A stretch of DNA of 64,000 nt from an uncultured Treponema sp. (GCA_946615905.1 CAMOIE010000002.1:1-64000), one strand, 5' to 3'. Shown: positions 51,447 through 60,595, counted from the stretch's first letter. Program-made: numbers and translations. Notes: a model not told the origin generated them from the sequence alone.

Positions 51447-52534
51447 GCGAAACTATAATCAGCATCCGACATCTCAAAAAAGAATATCCGAACGTAACTC
51501 CGCTCAAAGATGTGAGCGTAGACATAAAAAAGGGCGATGTCATTTCGATTATCGGTCCGAGCGGCACTGGAAAAAGCACGTTCTTGCGCTGCATGAATCT
51601 TTTGGAAACGCCCACAGCGGGCGAAATCCTGATTGACGGATGCGCAATCACCGACCCAAAAAGCGATGTTCCCGCGCTCCGCAGAAAAATGGGCATGGTC
51701 TTTCAGTCGTTCAATCTGTTTAATCACCTTACGATTATCGAAAACATCATGCTTGCCCCCGTTGACTTGTTGCACCTTTCAAAAAACGAGGCATATAATC
51801 GCGGCATGGAACTTTTGCGCACCGTCGGCTTGGCGGACAAGGCGAACAACCTACCCGAAGAGCTTTCCGGCGGACAAAAACAGCGCGCGGCAATTGCCCG
51901 AACGCTTGCGATGCAGCCCGAAATCGTGCTTTTTGACGAGCCGACAAGCGCGCTTGACCCCACGATGGTAAGCGAAGTTTTGAGCGTCATCAGAAATCTT
52001 GCAAAGCAGGGCTTAACGATGCTGATTGTGACGCACGAAATGAAATTCGCCCGTGATGTTTCAACGCGAGTTTTCTACATGGACGAAGGCGGTATTTACG
52101 AGGACGGAACATCTGCCCAGATTTTCGGAAATCCTACGCGCGAAAAAACGCGGCTCTTTGTAAAACGCTTAAGCCAGTTCAAGCGTATTATACCTCAAAA
52201 AGATGCCGACTTGATTCAAATCCACGCCGAGCTTTCCGAATTTTCAAAAAATCAATTCCTAGCGCGCAAAAATGCCGACGCGCTCGACCACATTTTTGAA
52301 GAACTCGTGCTGGAAACGCTTTCTAAAAATGACAGCTCGTACCCAATCACATTCACCGTAAATTATCGCGACGAAGACCAAACTTGCGAAGTGGCGATTG
52401 AACACAGCGACACACGCTTTACGCTAGAGTCTGGCATGGACGAGATTTCACGGAAGCTTCTTTCTGCTGTCTCAGATGACATTTCACTGTCACAAGACGG
52501 CGCAAAACAAACCGTGCGCGTGCAGTTATCGTAA
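51443..52534 (+). CDS. amino-acid ABC ATPase with RsbW-like C-terminal extension
   Basis: Residues 1-240 are a GlnQ-type ATPase: GPSGTGKST, LSGGQKQRAAIAR, VLFDEPTSALDP, and HEM in the H-loop. It energises the fusion permease encoded just upstream (4-nt overlap). The 120-residue C-terminal extension (ADALDHIFEELVLETL, FTVNYRDEDQTCEVAIEH) looks like a degenerate GHKL domain of the RsbW anti-sigma type, so the ATPase could be an input for the STAS protein two genes upstream. That is inference; no N-box asparagine is clear. Confidence 0.85.
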   Translation: MSETIISIRHLKKEYPNVTPLKDVSVDIKKGDVISIIGPSGTGKSTFLRCMNLLETPTAGEILIDGCAITDPKSDVPALRRKMGMVFQSFNLFNHLTIIENIMLAPVDLLHLSKNEAYNRGMELLRTVGLADKANNLPEELSGGQKQRAAIARTLAMQPEIVLFDEPTSALDPTMVSEVLSVIRNLAKQGLTMLIVTHEMKFARDVSTRVFYMDEGGIYEDGTSAQIFGNPTREKTRLFVKRLSQFKRIIPQKDADLIQIHAELSEFSKNQFLARKNADALDHIFEELVLETLSKNDSSYPITFTVNYRDEDQTCEVAIEHSDTRFTLESGMDEISRKLLSAVSDDISLSQDGAKQTVRVQLS

Positions 52535-52569
52535 GCTGGTGCGCGTCACTTTTCGCGATTAAGCGCCTG

Positions 52570-52578
52570 TGATACACT
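52570..52578 (+). promoter_or_regulatory. CHY gene extended -10, predicted leaderless
   Basis: TGATACACT (extended -10) ends 7 nt before the ATG at 52586. No ribosome binding site is visible. Confidence 0.4.
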
Positions 52579-52585
52579 TCTGCGC

Positions 52586-52921
52586 ATGAACTGTACTTCA
52601 AAGGGCGTGTTTGGGCATCTCGTCGATGACGCGGGGAGATGCGTGCACTATCATTCCGAGTTGGACGTTGTTGCAAACCGATGCGCGCTCTGCCGCAAAT
52701 TTTACGCCTGCTTTAAATGTCATGACGAATGCGAAGACCATGCGTTTTCTCCCGTGGACGACTCGGAAGAAGCGACGGTGCTCTGCGGCGTGTGCGGGGC
52801 GACGTTTAGCTACGCGGAATATTGTGAGTTATCTCGCTGCCCGTCGTGCGGAAGTCACTTTAACCCGCGCTGCGCCCTGCACAAAAATCATTATGCAAAA
52901 AAAGGAGAGATTGAGCGATGA
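52586..52921 (+). CDS. CHY zinc-finger protein
   Basis: This 111-residue protein has the CHY-type zinc finger: CVHYHSELDVVANRC, CRKFYACFKCHDECEDHAF and a second half with CGVCGATFSYAEYC, CPSCGSHFNPRCALH. The Cys/His pattern implies three zinc ions. CHY proteins in bacteria are uncharacterised; a metal or protein-binding role is possible. The phosphodiesterase gene starts in its last codons (ATGA overlap), so the pair is translationally coupled. Confidence 0.85.
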   Translation: MNCTSKGVFGHLVDDAGRCVHYHSELDVVANRCALCRKFYACFKCHDECEDHAFSPVDDSEEATVLCGVCGATFSYAEYCELSRCPSCGSHFNPRCALHKNHYAKKGEIER

Positions 52922-53517
52922 TAATCCAAATAATTTCTGACATTCACGGCTCGTTTTCGGACTTATGTGCGGCGCTTGATACGGGCGCTCATCTCGGCGC
53001 GGAACTTTTTGTACTCTGTGGGGATTTTTTAAACCACGGACCGCGAAATCCGCTCCCAGATGGCTACGACACAAAGGCGGTCGCAACGCGCTTGAATGAG
53101 CTTAAAGAGCGCATCATTTGTGTGCGCGGAAACTGCGATAGCGAAGTTGACCAGATGATGCTTTCTTTTCCCTGCCTTTCTGACTACACGACGCTCTGCT
53201 TTGTGCAGTCGCTTCCGGTGGACGAAAGCGGCGCGCTCAAGCCAAACGGGCGCGTGTTCGTGCACCATGGGCACCGCTACACGCGTGAGGCGCTCGCGTC
53301 CTGGCTTCCACGCGGAACGCTTGTCATAAGCGGGCACACGCACGTGCCGCTTTTAGAAGATGACGGGCATCTTTTTTACCTAAACCCCGGCTCTATTTCA
53401 CTTCCAAAAAACGATGACGGAAAGACCTGCGCCTTTATCGAAACCGATGAGCGCGGCATCAATCGCATTGACCTTTGCGCGCTTTCAGGCACCTCGCTTA
53501 AAACGCTTTCGTTCTAG
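52918..53517 (+). CDS. YfcE-type phosphodiesterase
   Basis: This 199-residue metallophosphoesterase has SDIHGSFSD, LCGDFLNHGPRNP, VRGNCDSEVD, HHGHRYT and SGHTHVPLLED, the full YfcE motif set. It resembles E. coli YfcE, including length, more closely than the paralogue at 14810-15499. The physiological substrate is unknown. It is coupled to the CHY gene upstream and shares a palindromic CTAG stop with the small minus-strand gene downstream. Confidence 0.9.
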   Translation: MIIQIISDIHGSFSDLCAALDTGAHLGAELFVLCGDFLNHGPRNPLPDGYDTKAVATRLNELKERIICVRGNCDSEVDQMMLSFPCLSDYTTLCFVQSLPVDESGALKPNGRVFVHHGHRYTREALASWLPRGTLVISGHTHVPLLEDDGHLFYLNPGSISLPKNDDGKTCAFIETDERGINRIDLCALSGTSLKTLSF

Positions 53518-53654
53518 CCGTTACGCGCTGTCCGTGTGATTGTGACCTCTGCACTTAGCGGCACAATCACGACAGCCTCTCCGCTTTTTACAAAAATCGT
53601 AACGGGCTTTCCGCGCTCGCTATAGGCGCTTTGAATGCGGTTACTCAGGCTCAT
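53514..53654 (-). CDS. possible small protein
   Basis: A 46-residue frame (MSLSNRIQSAYSERGKPVTI...) starts with an ATG at 53654 preceded by GAAGGGG. A longer frame to 53735 is open but has no good start. Codon use looks protein-like. I do not recognise it. It is convergent with the phosphodiesterase gene. Confidence 0.35.
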   Translation of the reverse strand: MSLSNRIQSAYSERGKPVTIFVKSGEAVVIVPLSAEVTITRTARNG

Positions 53655-53759
53655 AACCCCTTCGCGGCGAAATACGTCGCTTTCCCATTGCAGCCCCTCG
53701 CTTATGATTTTCCCGCAAAGTCCTTTCCGCCACAAAACCTCGCAAAATCCGAAGAATTG

Positions 53760-53768
53760 TGTTATACT
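53760..53768 (+). promoter_or_regulatory. cyclase gene promoter, extended -10
   Basis: TGTTATACT is an extended -10, 26 nt before the ATG. An AGGA ribosome binding site lies between, so this transcript has a short leader. Confidence 0.5.
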
Positions 53769-53794
53769 TTTTCTTGATTTAGGATTAAATTGCT

Positions 53795-56700
53795 ATGAAA
53801 AAATTTCTTCTATTTATTATATTTTCTTCTATATATATCATCTCTATCTATTCGCAAACACCGATTCGCGGAAAGACTGACAATTCTTTTTTGAGCGACT
53901 TCGTTCACCGCGTCTACACTCCGGCGGACGGACTTCCCGGCATGACCGTCACAGGTGTCCGGCAGAGCCATGACGGCTACATCTACGCAGCCACTTACGA
54001 GGGGCTAGCCCGTTTTGACGGCGTTGAGTTCAATGTCTTTAACCGCGATGCCTCCCCAAAATACGACTATTCTTCCGTGAGAACGCTTTTCGAGGACTCC
54101 AACGGAAATCTCTGGCTGGGCCACAACGGAGACGGACTTAGCTGCATAAAAACTGACGGCTCGGTCATAAAATACACGAAAAACGGCGGCCTTTCTGACG
54201 ACATAGTTCGCTATATCACAGAGGACAATGACGGGAACATTTGGATCGGGACTGGCTACGGCCTTTGCATTTTGGACAAGGACGGGAATTTTATAGAGCC
54301 TGAGGCCGCTGACGGAATCGACTTGAAAAGCCTCCGCATCGTCTATCTTTTCTGCGACTCAAAAGGCCGGGTTTGGATTCTGACGGAAAACCGGGGAGAA
54401 GTATATCTCTACTCAAAAGGGGAAGTCTCGCACTTTGACGGCATCACGGGTTTTGACGACCCGACGATTTTCTCCGTGACCGAGGGCAAGAACGGGGCTC
54501 TTTATTTTGGCGTAAGTCCATATTATGTCGTAAAATTAGAGGACAACAAAGAGACGATTTTCGATGTCTCACATTCTGGAAAGCAGGGAACGGCTGTCGA
54601 TTTCGTTATGGTTGACTCATCCGGCCACATCTGGGCGGCTACCGATGACGGTGTGACCATAATACACGACGGTCTTTTCACCTACTACGACAAAAGCACA
54701 GGAAGCCCCGATAACGGCGTGAAGGACATCTGCGAGGACTCGGAGGAAAATTTCTGGATTGCCTACAACCGGGGAGGACTAGAAAAACTCAGCTCCGGGA
54801 AATTCCGCACGGTGCCGCTACAGTCATCCGTGAACGCAATCTGCGAGGACAAGGACAGGAATCTTATTTGGATTGCAAGCGACTCTGGCCTTTTCGCATA
54901 CCAGAACAATCATTTTGTCGAGAACGAAATTACGGACATGATGAAGGGAGTGCGAATCCGCCACGTTGAGAAGACTAGCGACGGCGAAATTTTGCTTTCA
55001 AGCTACTCGGAGACCTTTCCCCAAGTGCGGGTCATGCCGGGCGGCGAGGTCACGGTATGGACAGAGGCTAACGGCTTTAAAGGAATCAAGTGCCGAGTCT
55101 CTATAAAGGCGAAAAACGGCGACTATTACGCTGGAACGACACAGGGCTTGAACATTCTCTGCCACGAGGACGGAAGCATAATCAGGCTCACGAAGGACGA
55201 TGGCTTTGAGAACGAGTATATCATGTGGCTCTACGAGGACTTTGACGGTTCGATTTGGGTTGGAACGAACGGCGCTGGAGTCTACCTTGTGCGTGACAGG
55301 AAAATTGTCCGGCATTTTTCAGTAGAGGACGGGCTTGCGGGCGGGGTCGTCTTTAAAATCAACAGAATCGAGGGTGAAATCTGGATTTCGACAGGCATGG
55401 GCCTTTCCCACTATATTGAAGGAAACGACACCTTCGTGAATTTCAACTCCTCTTCAGGCTTTGGAACTGACAGTATTTTCCAGATTATGGTTGACGAGAC
55501 CGAGACCGCTTGGATGACTACTAACAAAGGAATTCTTTCGGCGAATTTCACAGATATGAACTCGGTTCTCAGAAACGGCGAAAGCCACCTTTCGGTAAAA
55601 TACTATGCGAACACAGACGGACTTGTCACGAACGGAGTCACCAGCGTATCGCTTGGCACAAAGGACAGCGAGACTCTAGTCTACTTTCCCCTTGTGGACG
55701 GATTTGCCATCTACAATCCGAAAAAATCAATCGGCACAAAAAAGCTTCCGCCTGTAAAGATTCAGGACTACACGGTTGACATGGAGTCGAGAAACTTTTT
55801 CGGCGAGGAAATCGTCCTGCCGCCAGGAACAAAAAGGTTTGTCTTAAAATACACAGACCTAAGTTTTATCGGGTCAGAGAGCATCCGTTTCCGCTACAAG
55901 CTCGAAGGATTTGACGATGACTACTGCGACTGGATGCCTACCAGAATCGCCTTGTACACCAACCTCCGCCACGGAAAATACCGCTTTTTGGCCATGGCAG
56001 AAAACGGCGACGGCATCCAAAGCGAGCCGATTTCTGTATCAGTAGTGAAAGAGCCTTACATCTGGGAGCTGGTCTGGTTCTGGGTCGCGATTGGCGCCGC
56101 CCTTGTCCTTATGGTTACGCTAATCATCTGGCACAAAATTCGGAAGATGCGCCGCTATCAGATAGAGCTTGAGCAGAAAGTCGAGGAGAGGACCCACGAC
56201 CTCAAGCTGGCGAACGAGAAGGTCGAGAGTCTCCTGTTGAATATCCTTCCAAAACCGATTGCGGACGAGCTGACAGAGCATCCTGAGCGGACTATCGCCA
56301 AGGAGTACCCAAACGCCACAGTTCTTTTTACCGACATCGTGGGCTTCACCAAGATGAGTGGAGGAATGGAGGCAGAGGAAGTCGTCGCGATGCTCAACAG
56401 GATGATTTCGATGTTCGATGAGCGGGCAAAACGCGAGGGAATCGAGAAAATCAAGACAATCGGGGACGCCTACATGGCGGCTACGGGACTCACGGAAAGA
56501 CCTTCAACGGCTGGAGCCTTGAGAATGGTGAGGTTCGCGGCAGGACTTATGCACGACGTTGAGGAATTCAATAAAAACTCGCCGATAAAGATTCAGATTC
56601 GCTGCGGAATCAACACCGGAAAACTTGTCGCCGGCGTTATCGGAAAGTCAAAGTTCATTTACGACATCTGGGGCGACACGGTAAACGTGGCAAGCCGCAT

Positions 56701-56836
56701 GGAAAGCACGGGGCTTCCGATGAGAATCCACGTGACTGAAATCACCCACGCACAGACCGCTAAAGTCGTCAAATACAGACATATCGCGGAAGTCGAGGTG
56801 AAGGGCAAGGGCAAGATGAAGACGTATTTTCTGTGA
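53795..56836 (+). CDS. two-component-propeller sensory adenylate cyclase
   Basis: This 1013-residue membrane protein has a signal peptide and a large extracytoplasmic beta-propeller. More than six repeats of the form D..GN.WIGT..G are visible (for example EDNDGNIWIGTGYG and EDFDGSIWVGTNGAG), followed by a Y_Y_Y domain (residues about 680-760). One membrane helix lies near residues 762-785, then a short coiled coil and a class III cyclase (about 825-1013). The metal Asp residues are in LFTDIVGFTKM and GDAYMAATG, and EKIKTIGDAY gives the Lys expected for adenine. DTVNVASRM completes the active site, so cAMP is the likely product. An external ligand probably controls it. Confidence 0.92.
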   Translation: MKKFLLFIIFSSIYIISIYSQTPIRGKTDNSFLSDFVHRVYTPADGLPGMTVTGVRQSHDGYIYAATYEGLARFDGVEFNVFNRDASPKYDYSSVRTLFEDSNGNLWLGHNGDGLSCIKTDGSVIKYTKNGGLSDDIVRYITEDNDGNIWIGTGYGLCILDKDGNFIEPEAADGIDLKSLRIVYLFCDSKGRVWILTENRGEVYLYSKGEVSHFDGITGFDDPTIFSVTEGKNGALYFGVSPYYVVKLEDNKETIFDVSHSGKQGTAVDFVMVDSSGHIWAATDDGVTIIHDGLFTYYDKSTGSPDNGVKDICEDSEENFWIAYNRGGLEKLSSGKFRTVPLQSSVNAICEDKDRNLIWIASDSGLFAYQNNHFVENEITDMMKGVRIRHVEKTSDGEILLSSYSETFPQVRVMPGGEVTVWTEANGFKGIKCRVSIKAKNGDYYAGTTQGLNILCHEDGSIIRLTKDDGFENEYIMWLYEDFDGSIWVGTNGAGVYLVRDRKIVRHFSVEDGLAGGVVFKINRIEGEIWISTGMGLSHYIEGNDTFVNFNSSSGFGTDSIFQIMVDETETAWMTTNKGILSANFTDMNSVLRNGESHLSVKYYANTDGLVTNGVTSVSLGTKDSETLVYFPLVDGFAIYNPKKSIGTKKLPPVKIQDYTVDMESRNFFGEEIVLPPGTKRFVLKYTDLSFIGSESIRFRYKLEGFDDDYCDWMPTRIALYTNLRHGKYRFLAMAENGDGIQSEPISVSVVKEPYIWELVWFWVAIGAALVLMVTLIIWHKIRKMRRYQIELEQKVEERTHDLKLANEKVESLLLNILPKPIADELTEHPERTIAKEYPNATVLFTDIVGFTKMSGGMEAEEVVAMLNRMISMFDERAKREGIEKIKTIGDAYMAATGLTERPSTAGALRMVRFAAGLMHDVEEFNKNSPIKIQIRCGINTGKLVAGVIGKSKFIYDIWGDTVNVASRMESTGLPMRIHVTEITHAQTAKVVKYRHIAEVEVKGKGKMKTYFL

Positions 56837-56914
56837 GCAAGTAAAAAGCGTATGTATAAGTTTACGTTTTTTTAACGATGAGATAAAATCAAGCCAATAG
56901 GAGAATTCAATTCT

Positions 56915-57955
56915 ATGAAACAAACAAAGTTTATTGTTACTGTATCGTTGCTTGTGGCCTTTGCCTTTTCTGGAGTCGGATGTGCGACTCAAAAGGCACT
57001 TTCATCATGGACTGACAATGCGCCGGCAAAGTCGGCTTTGGTTAACTATGTGGAATCTATCACAAAAAAAGGTAGTGAGGACTTTATCCCCGAAGAGGAG
57101 AGAATAGCCGTGTTTGATTTGGACGGAACTCTCTTTTGCGAGACCGACCCGAACTATTTTGATTACACCCTCTTGAAATACCGCGTCCTTGAAGACAGCG
57201 AGTATTCTAAAAAGGCTTCCGATTTTGAAAAAGAGGTCGCGAACAAAATCAAGGAGCAGAACGAAACGGGTGCGAGCTTCAAAGGTCTCGAAATTGACCA
57301 CGGAAAGGCTGTCGCTTCGAGCTTTAAGGGCATGACTCCCGCTGAATTTAATGACTACATTCAGGAATTCAAAAAACTCCCGATGCCGAGTTACAAGGGC
57401 ATGAAGCGTGGGGAAGGCTTTTACATCCCGATGCTCGAAGTCGTGGACTACCTTCAGACAAACGGCTTTACGGTCTATGTCGTGAGCGGAACAGACCGCC
57501 TCATCGTGCGTGGAATCGTTCACAATTCGCCGCTCAAAGTTCCGCCGCGCCAGATTATCGGTTCGGACGAAACTCTCATCGCCTCAAATCAGAACGGCGA
57601 GGACGGCTTGAACTATCTCTTTACAGCGAACGACAAGGTGGTCACTGGCGGCGATTTTATCGTAAAGAACCTCAAGATGAACAAAGTTGCTGTCATCATG
57701 CAGGAAATTGGCGTGCAGCCAGTCCTTTCGTTCGGAAACAGCACCGGGGATTCAAGTATGGCCAATTTTGTCATCACAAACAACAAGCACAAATCACTCG
57801 CTTTCATGCTCTGCTGTGACGACTTGACCCGCGAAAACGGAAATCAAAAAAAGGCAGATAGCATGAAAAAACTCTGTGCCGAAAACAACTGGATTCCAGT
57901 CTCAATGAAAGACGACTGGAACACTATTTACGGTGCGGGTGTCACGAAAAAATAG
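56915..57955 (+). CDS. HAD-superfamily lipoprotein phosphatase
   Basis: This 346-residue lipoprotein (signal ending GVGC, Cys23) has the HAD motif DLDGTLFCE near residues 68-76, with the catalytic Asp pair, a Ser/Thr motif in YVVSGTDRLIV and a final acidic motif SFGNSTGDSSMA. It is therefore a periplasmic or outer-membrane phosphatase of the phosphoserine-phosphatase-like group. The substrate is unknown. AGGAG lies 11 nt before the ATG. It sits between the cyclase and the PP2C gene, and the latter starts 18 nt after its stop. Confidence 0.85.
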   Translation: MKQTKFIVTVSLLVAFAFSGVGCATQKALSSWTDNAPAKSALVNYVESITKKGSEDFIPEEERIAVFDLDGTLFCETDPNYFDYTLLKYRVLEDSEYSKKASDFEKEVANKIKEQNETGASFKGLEIDHGKAVASSFKGMTPAEFNDYIQEFKKLPMPSYKGMKRGEGFYIPMLEVVDYLQTNGFTVYVVSGTDRLIVRGIVHNSPLKVPPRQIIGSDETLIASNQNGEDGLNYLFTANDKVVTGGDFIVKNLKMNKVAVIMQEIGVQPVLSFGNSTGDSSMANFVITNNKHKSLAFMLCCDDLTRENGNQKKADSMKKLCAENNWIPVSMKDDWNTIYGAGVTKK

Positions 57956-57973
57956 TTTGAAACGGAGCGTAAC

Positions 57974-59578
57974 ATGAACTGGGGGCGGAAAATTCCTGTA
58001 ATCACGAAAAAAATCTTGATGGTCGTAATCCTGACGGGCATTTTGCTTTGCTCTCTCGTGTTCGCGGCCGGCTACTGGTCTTTTTCGCGCCAGTTCAAAA
58101 AACAGTACGACTCAAGCATACGCTCGATTGCCGAGGCGGCAAGGCAGTGCATCTATCCTGACGATTTTGCCCTCTATATAGAGACAAAGTCCGCTGACGA
58201 AAAATACAAGACAGCCCAGGTCATTTTGCAGGACTTCGTTGACAAATTCGACCTGAACATGATTTATATCTCTGCCGTAAATCCGCCCGACTACACGCAT
58301 ATAACCTACATCCACAATCTGGTAAAAAAAGGCGGAAAGTGGACTGAATATCCTCTCGGCTACGAAGAGGATTATTTGGAGCCGAACTACAATGCGTCCA
58401 CAAGACGTGTCTTTGAGAACGGAGAGACGATTGTCCGGCACACACTAAAAACCCGGAGCGGCTCCCACATCACAGCTCAGATTCCAGTCTTTGACTCGAA
58501 CAAAAAAATAGTCGCGGTGCTTGGAGTTCAGAAGGACATCCAGACTTTTGTAAACGCGCGTTATTCTTTCATCAATTTTGTCGTCGCGCTTGAGATATTT
58601 TTCGCCCTTGCCGCGATTGTCCTTTTCTCCCTCTTTTTTGAAAAGACTCTCATAAAGCCGATTGTCATGATAAAGCAGGAGACTGACCGCTTTGCCTCTC
58701 AGGGCGGGGAACCTGACGAAAGGCTTCTTTCTATTAAAAATCACGATGAAATCGGCTCTCTCGCCCACTCCGTTCACCAGATGGAGCTGGATGTCGTAAA
58801 GAATATCGCTGAGATGACGCGGCTGACCGCAGAGAAGGAGAGAATCAGCACGGAACTTGCCCTCGCCTCAAAGATTCAGCTGGACATGCTGCCAAAGGAT
58901 TATCCGCCATTTCCCGACCGCAGTGAATTCGACCTTTTCGCGACAATGACGGCCGCAAAGGAAGTCGGCGGAGACCTTTACGACTACCTTCTATTGGACA
59001 GCGACCACCTGATGATGACTGTAGGCGACGTTTCTGGAAAGGGAATGCCCGCCGCCCTCTTCATGGGAAAGACAAAGGTTCTTCTGGACTTCTACGCTTA
59101 TCTGGGGCTTTCTCCAAAGGAAATCTTCGAGAAAACGAACGAGCAGCTTTGCAAGGGAAACGACTCAGGGCTTTTCGTCACCTGTTGGCTCGGAATCCTT
59201 ACTATTTCAACTGGGGAGCTTCGCTTTGTGAACGCGGGGCATCCCTACCCAGTGATTTTTCAAGGCGGAAAACTCGACTGGCTAAAAAGAAAGCCGAATC
59301 TTATGCTTGGAACAGTTGAGGGCTTTCCTTATCAGGAATACTCGATTACAATTTCAAGGGGAGACAGGCTCTTCGTCTACACGGACGGGGTCAGCGAGGC
59401 GATGAATGCAAGCGAGGAGCTTTTCGGCGACGAGAGGCTTTTGGAGGTACTAGATGGGACGGAAGCACTTTCCGCACCCGACACGCTCTCTAAAGTGAGA
59501 AAGGCTGTTGACTGTTTTGTGAAGGAGGCGGAGCAGTTCGACGACATAACGATGTTGCAATTTATCTGCAAAAAATAG
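57974..59578 (+). CDS. membrane PP2C (SpoIIE-type) serine phosphatase
   Basis: This 534-residue sensor phosphatase has a membrane helix at about 14-34, a periplasmic sensor domain to about 195 and a second helix at about 200-222. A HAMP domain (about 225-280) and a SpoIIE/PP2C catalytic domain (about 300-534) follow; EVGGDLYDYLLLDSDHLMMT, VGDVSGKGMPAALFM and DDITMLQF hold the metal ligands. Such RsbU-like enzymes dephosphorylate STAS antagonists in partner switching. The STAS gene follows after 18 nt, making it the probable substrate. GGAG lies 8 nt before the ATG. Confidence 0.93.
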   Translation: MNWGRKIPVITKKILMVVILTGILLCSLVFAAGYWSFSRQFKKQYDSSIRSIAEAARQCIYPDDFALYIETKSADEKYKTAQVILQDFVDKFDLNMIYISAVNPPDYTHITYIHNLVKKGGKWTEYPLGYEEDYLEPNYNASTRRVFENGETIVRHTLKTRSGSHITAQIPVFDSNKKIVAVLGVQKDIQTFVNARYSFINFVVALEIFFALAAIVLFSLFFEKTLIKPIVMIKQETDRFASQGGEPDERLLSIKNHDEIGSLAHSVHQMELDVVKNIAEMTRLTAEKERISTELALASKIQLDMLPKDYPPFPDRSEFDLFATMTAAKEVGGDLYDYLLLDSDHLMMTVGDVSGKGMPAALFMGKTKVLLDFYAYLGLSPKEIFEKTNEQLCKGNDSGLFVTCWLGILTISTGELRFVNAGHPYPVIFQGGKLDWLKRKPNLMLGTVEGFPYQEYSITISRGDRLFVYTDGVSEAMNASEELFGDERLLEVLDGTEALSAPDTLSKVRKAVDCFVKEAEQFDDITMLQFICKK

Positions 59579-59596
59579 AATTTTCGGAGGTATAAA

Positions 59597-59890
59597 ATGA
59601 AAATTACTAAGAGTCAGAGCGGAGCAAGCGCTCAAATCAAGTTGGAAGGTCGTTTGGATACAATCACTGCGCCGGAGCTTGAGAAGGAAATCCAGACGCT
59701 TTCTGACGCATCGGAACTTGTCATCGACTTTGCGGATCTTGACTACATTTCATCAGCCGGACTGCGTGTTCTTTTGTCAGCGCACAAGGCCTTTTTGAAA
59801 AAGGGTGGCATGACCATAACGAATGTGAGCGAAACAATCGTTGACATTTTTGAGGTGACAGGCTTCAAGGACATCTTGAACATAAAATAG
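59597..59890 (+). CDS. STAS anti-sigma-factor antagonist
   Basis: This 97-residue RsbV/SpoIIAA-type protein contains LEGRLDTITAPELEKEI, VIDFADLDYISSAGLRVLL with the phosphorylatable Ser, and a final VTGFKDILNIK. It is probably bound or released by the RsbW-like protein encoded next and dephosphorylated by the PP2C enzyme upstream. GGAGG lies 8 nt before the ATG. The three genes are closely spaced (18 and 9 nt). Confidence 0.92.
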   Translation: MKITKSQSGASAQIKLEGRLDTITAPELEKEIQTLSDASELVIDFADLDYISSAGLRVLLSAHKAFLKKGGMTITNVSETIVDIFEVTGFKDILNIK

Positions 59891-59899
59891 GGGAAAGAC

Positions 59900-60502
59900 A
59901 TGAAATCGAACGTATGCAAACTGCCGAAAGGCACGGCGGACTTCGACTCGCTTTCCGAGATTCTTCGCGAAACCGAAAAATGCGCCGTGTACAACGGCCT
60001 TGAGAAAAAGGAGGCTGGGTTGCTCCGTCTCCTTTCCGAGGAGCTTGTAGAAATGCTCCCTGGACTGCTTTCGTTCACGAGCGGGGAATTCTGGATTTCC
60101 ACCGAAGGAAAGAGCTTCGAGCTTCATACCACTCTAACTCCTGATGAGGCGATGACAAGTCTGCGCCGCGAGGAGATTTTGAAGGTCTCCTCTTCTGGCA
60201 AAAATACGGCCGCAAAAGGAATCGTCGCCAAGATTCGCCTTGCCGCGGAACTCATGCTTATCGATTACAATGAGGTCGCAAGCATTCTTCCCGTTTCCGA
60301 GCAATCGATGTACGAGATGGGAATCGGCTCTCTTGCCAGCATAAACTTCTGGTCGCTTGAAACTTACCGCAAGCAGGCGGAAAAAAAGCAGGGCGAGGAG
60401 TGGGACGAACTTGAAAAATCAATCATCGCGAACATCGCCGACGACGTTCTTGTTGGAATCACGGGAAAAAGCGTCGAAATCGTGGTGAAAAAGAATTTTT
60501 AG
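59900..60502 (+). CDS. degenerate RsbW-like (GHKL) protein, putative
   Basis: This 200-residue protein has no clear signal or helix. RLLSEELVEMLPGLLSF resembles the N-box region of RsbW-type GHKL proteins and SSSGKNTAAKGIVAKI recalls a conserved segment of SpoIIE- and STAS-linked ATP-binding proteins in Firmicutes. The usual G-boxes are not clear, so ATP binding may be lost. Position after PP2C and STAS genes supports a partner-switching role. GAAAGACATG is the start region. It is the last gene before the exporter genes. Confidence 0.7.
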   Translation: MKSNVCKLPKGTADFDSLSEILRETEKCAVYNGLEKKEAGLLRLLSEELVEMLPGLLSFTSGEFWISTEGKSFELHTTLTPDEAMTSLRREEILKVSSSGKNTAAKGIVAKIRLAAELMLIDYNEVASILPVSEQSMYEMGIGSLASINFWSLETYRKQAEKKQGEEWDELEKSIIANIADDVLVGITGKSVEIVVKKNF

Positions 60503-60536
60503 TTGTTTCGGCTTCGCTCAGCAACCGAAAAACTTG

Positions 60537-60558
60537 CGGTAGTTGAGCGTAGTCGACC
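60537..60558. repeat. interspersed repeat shared with the coaX-NeuB spacer
   Basis: CGGTAGTTGAGCGTAGTCGA and the next two bases are the reverse complement of a close match to GGTTTCGACAAGCTCAACCA at 24868. An inverted TTTCGG...CCGAAA precedes it at about 60516-60530. Confidence 0.6.
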
Positions 60559-60586
60559 CCCTCTAATTTCCTCATTCTCATTTTTA

Positions 60587-60595
60587 TGCTATAAT
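60587..60595 (+). promoter_or_regulatory. HlyD gene extended -10, predicted leaderless
   Basis: TGCTATAAT (perfect extended -10) ends 8 nt before the HlyD-like gene ATG at 60604. No -35 is clear and no Shine-Dalgarno sequence is present. Confidence 0.6.
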
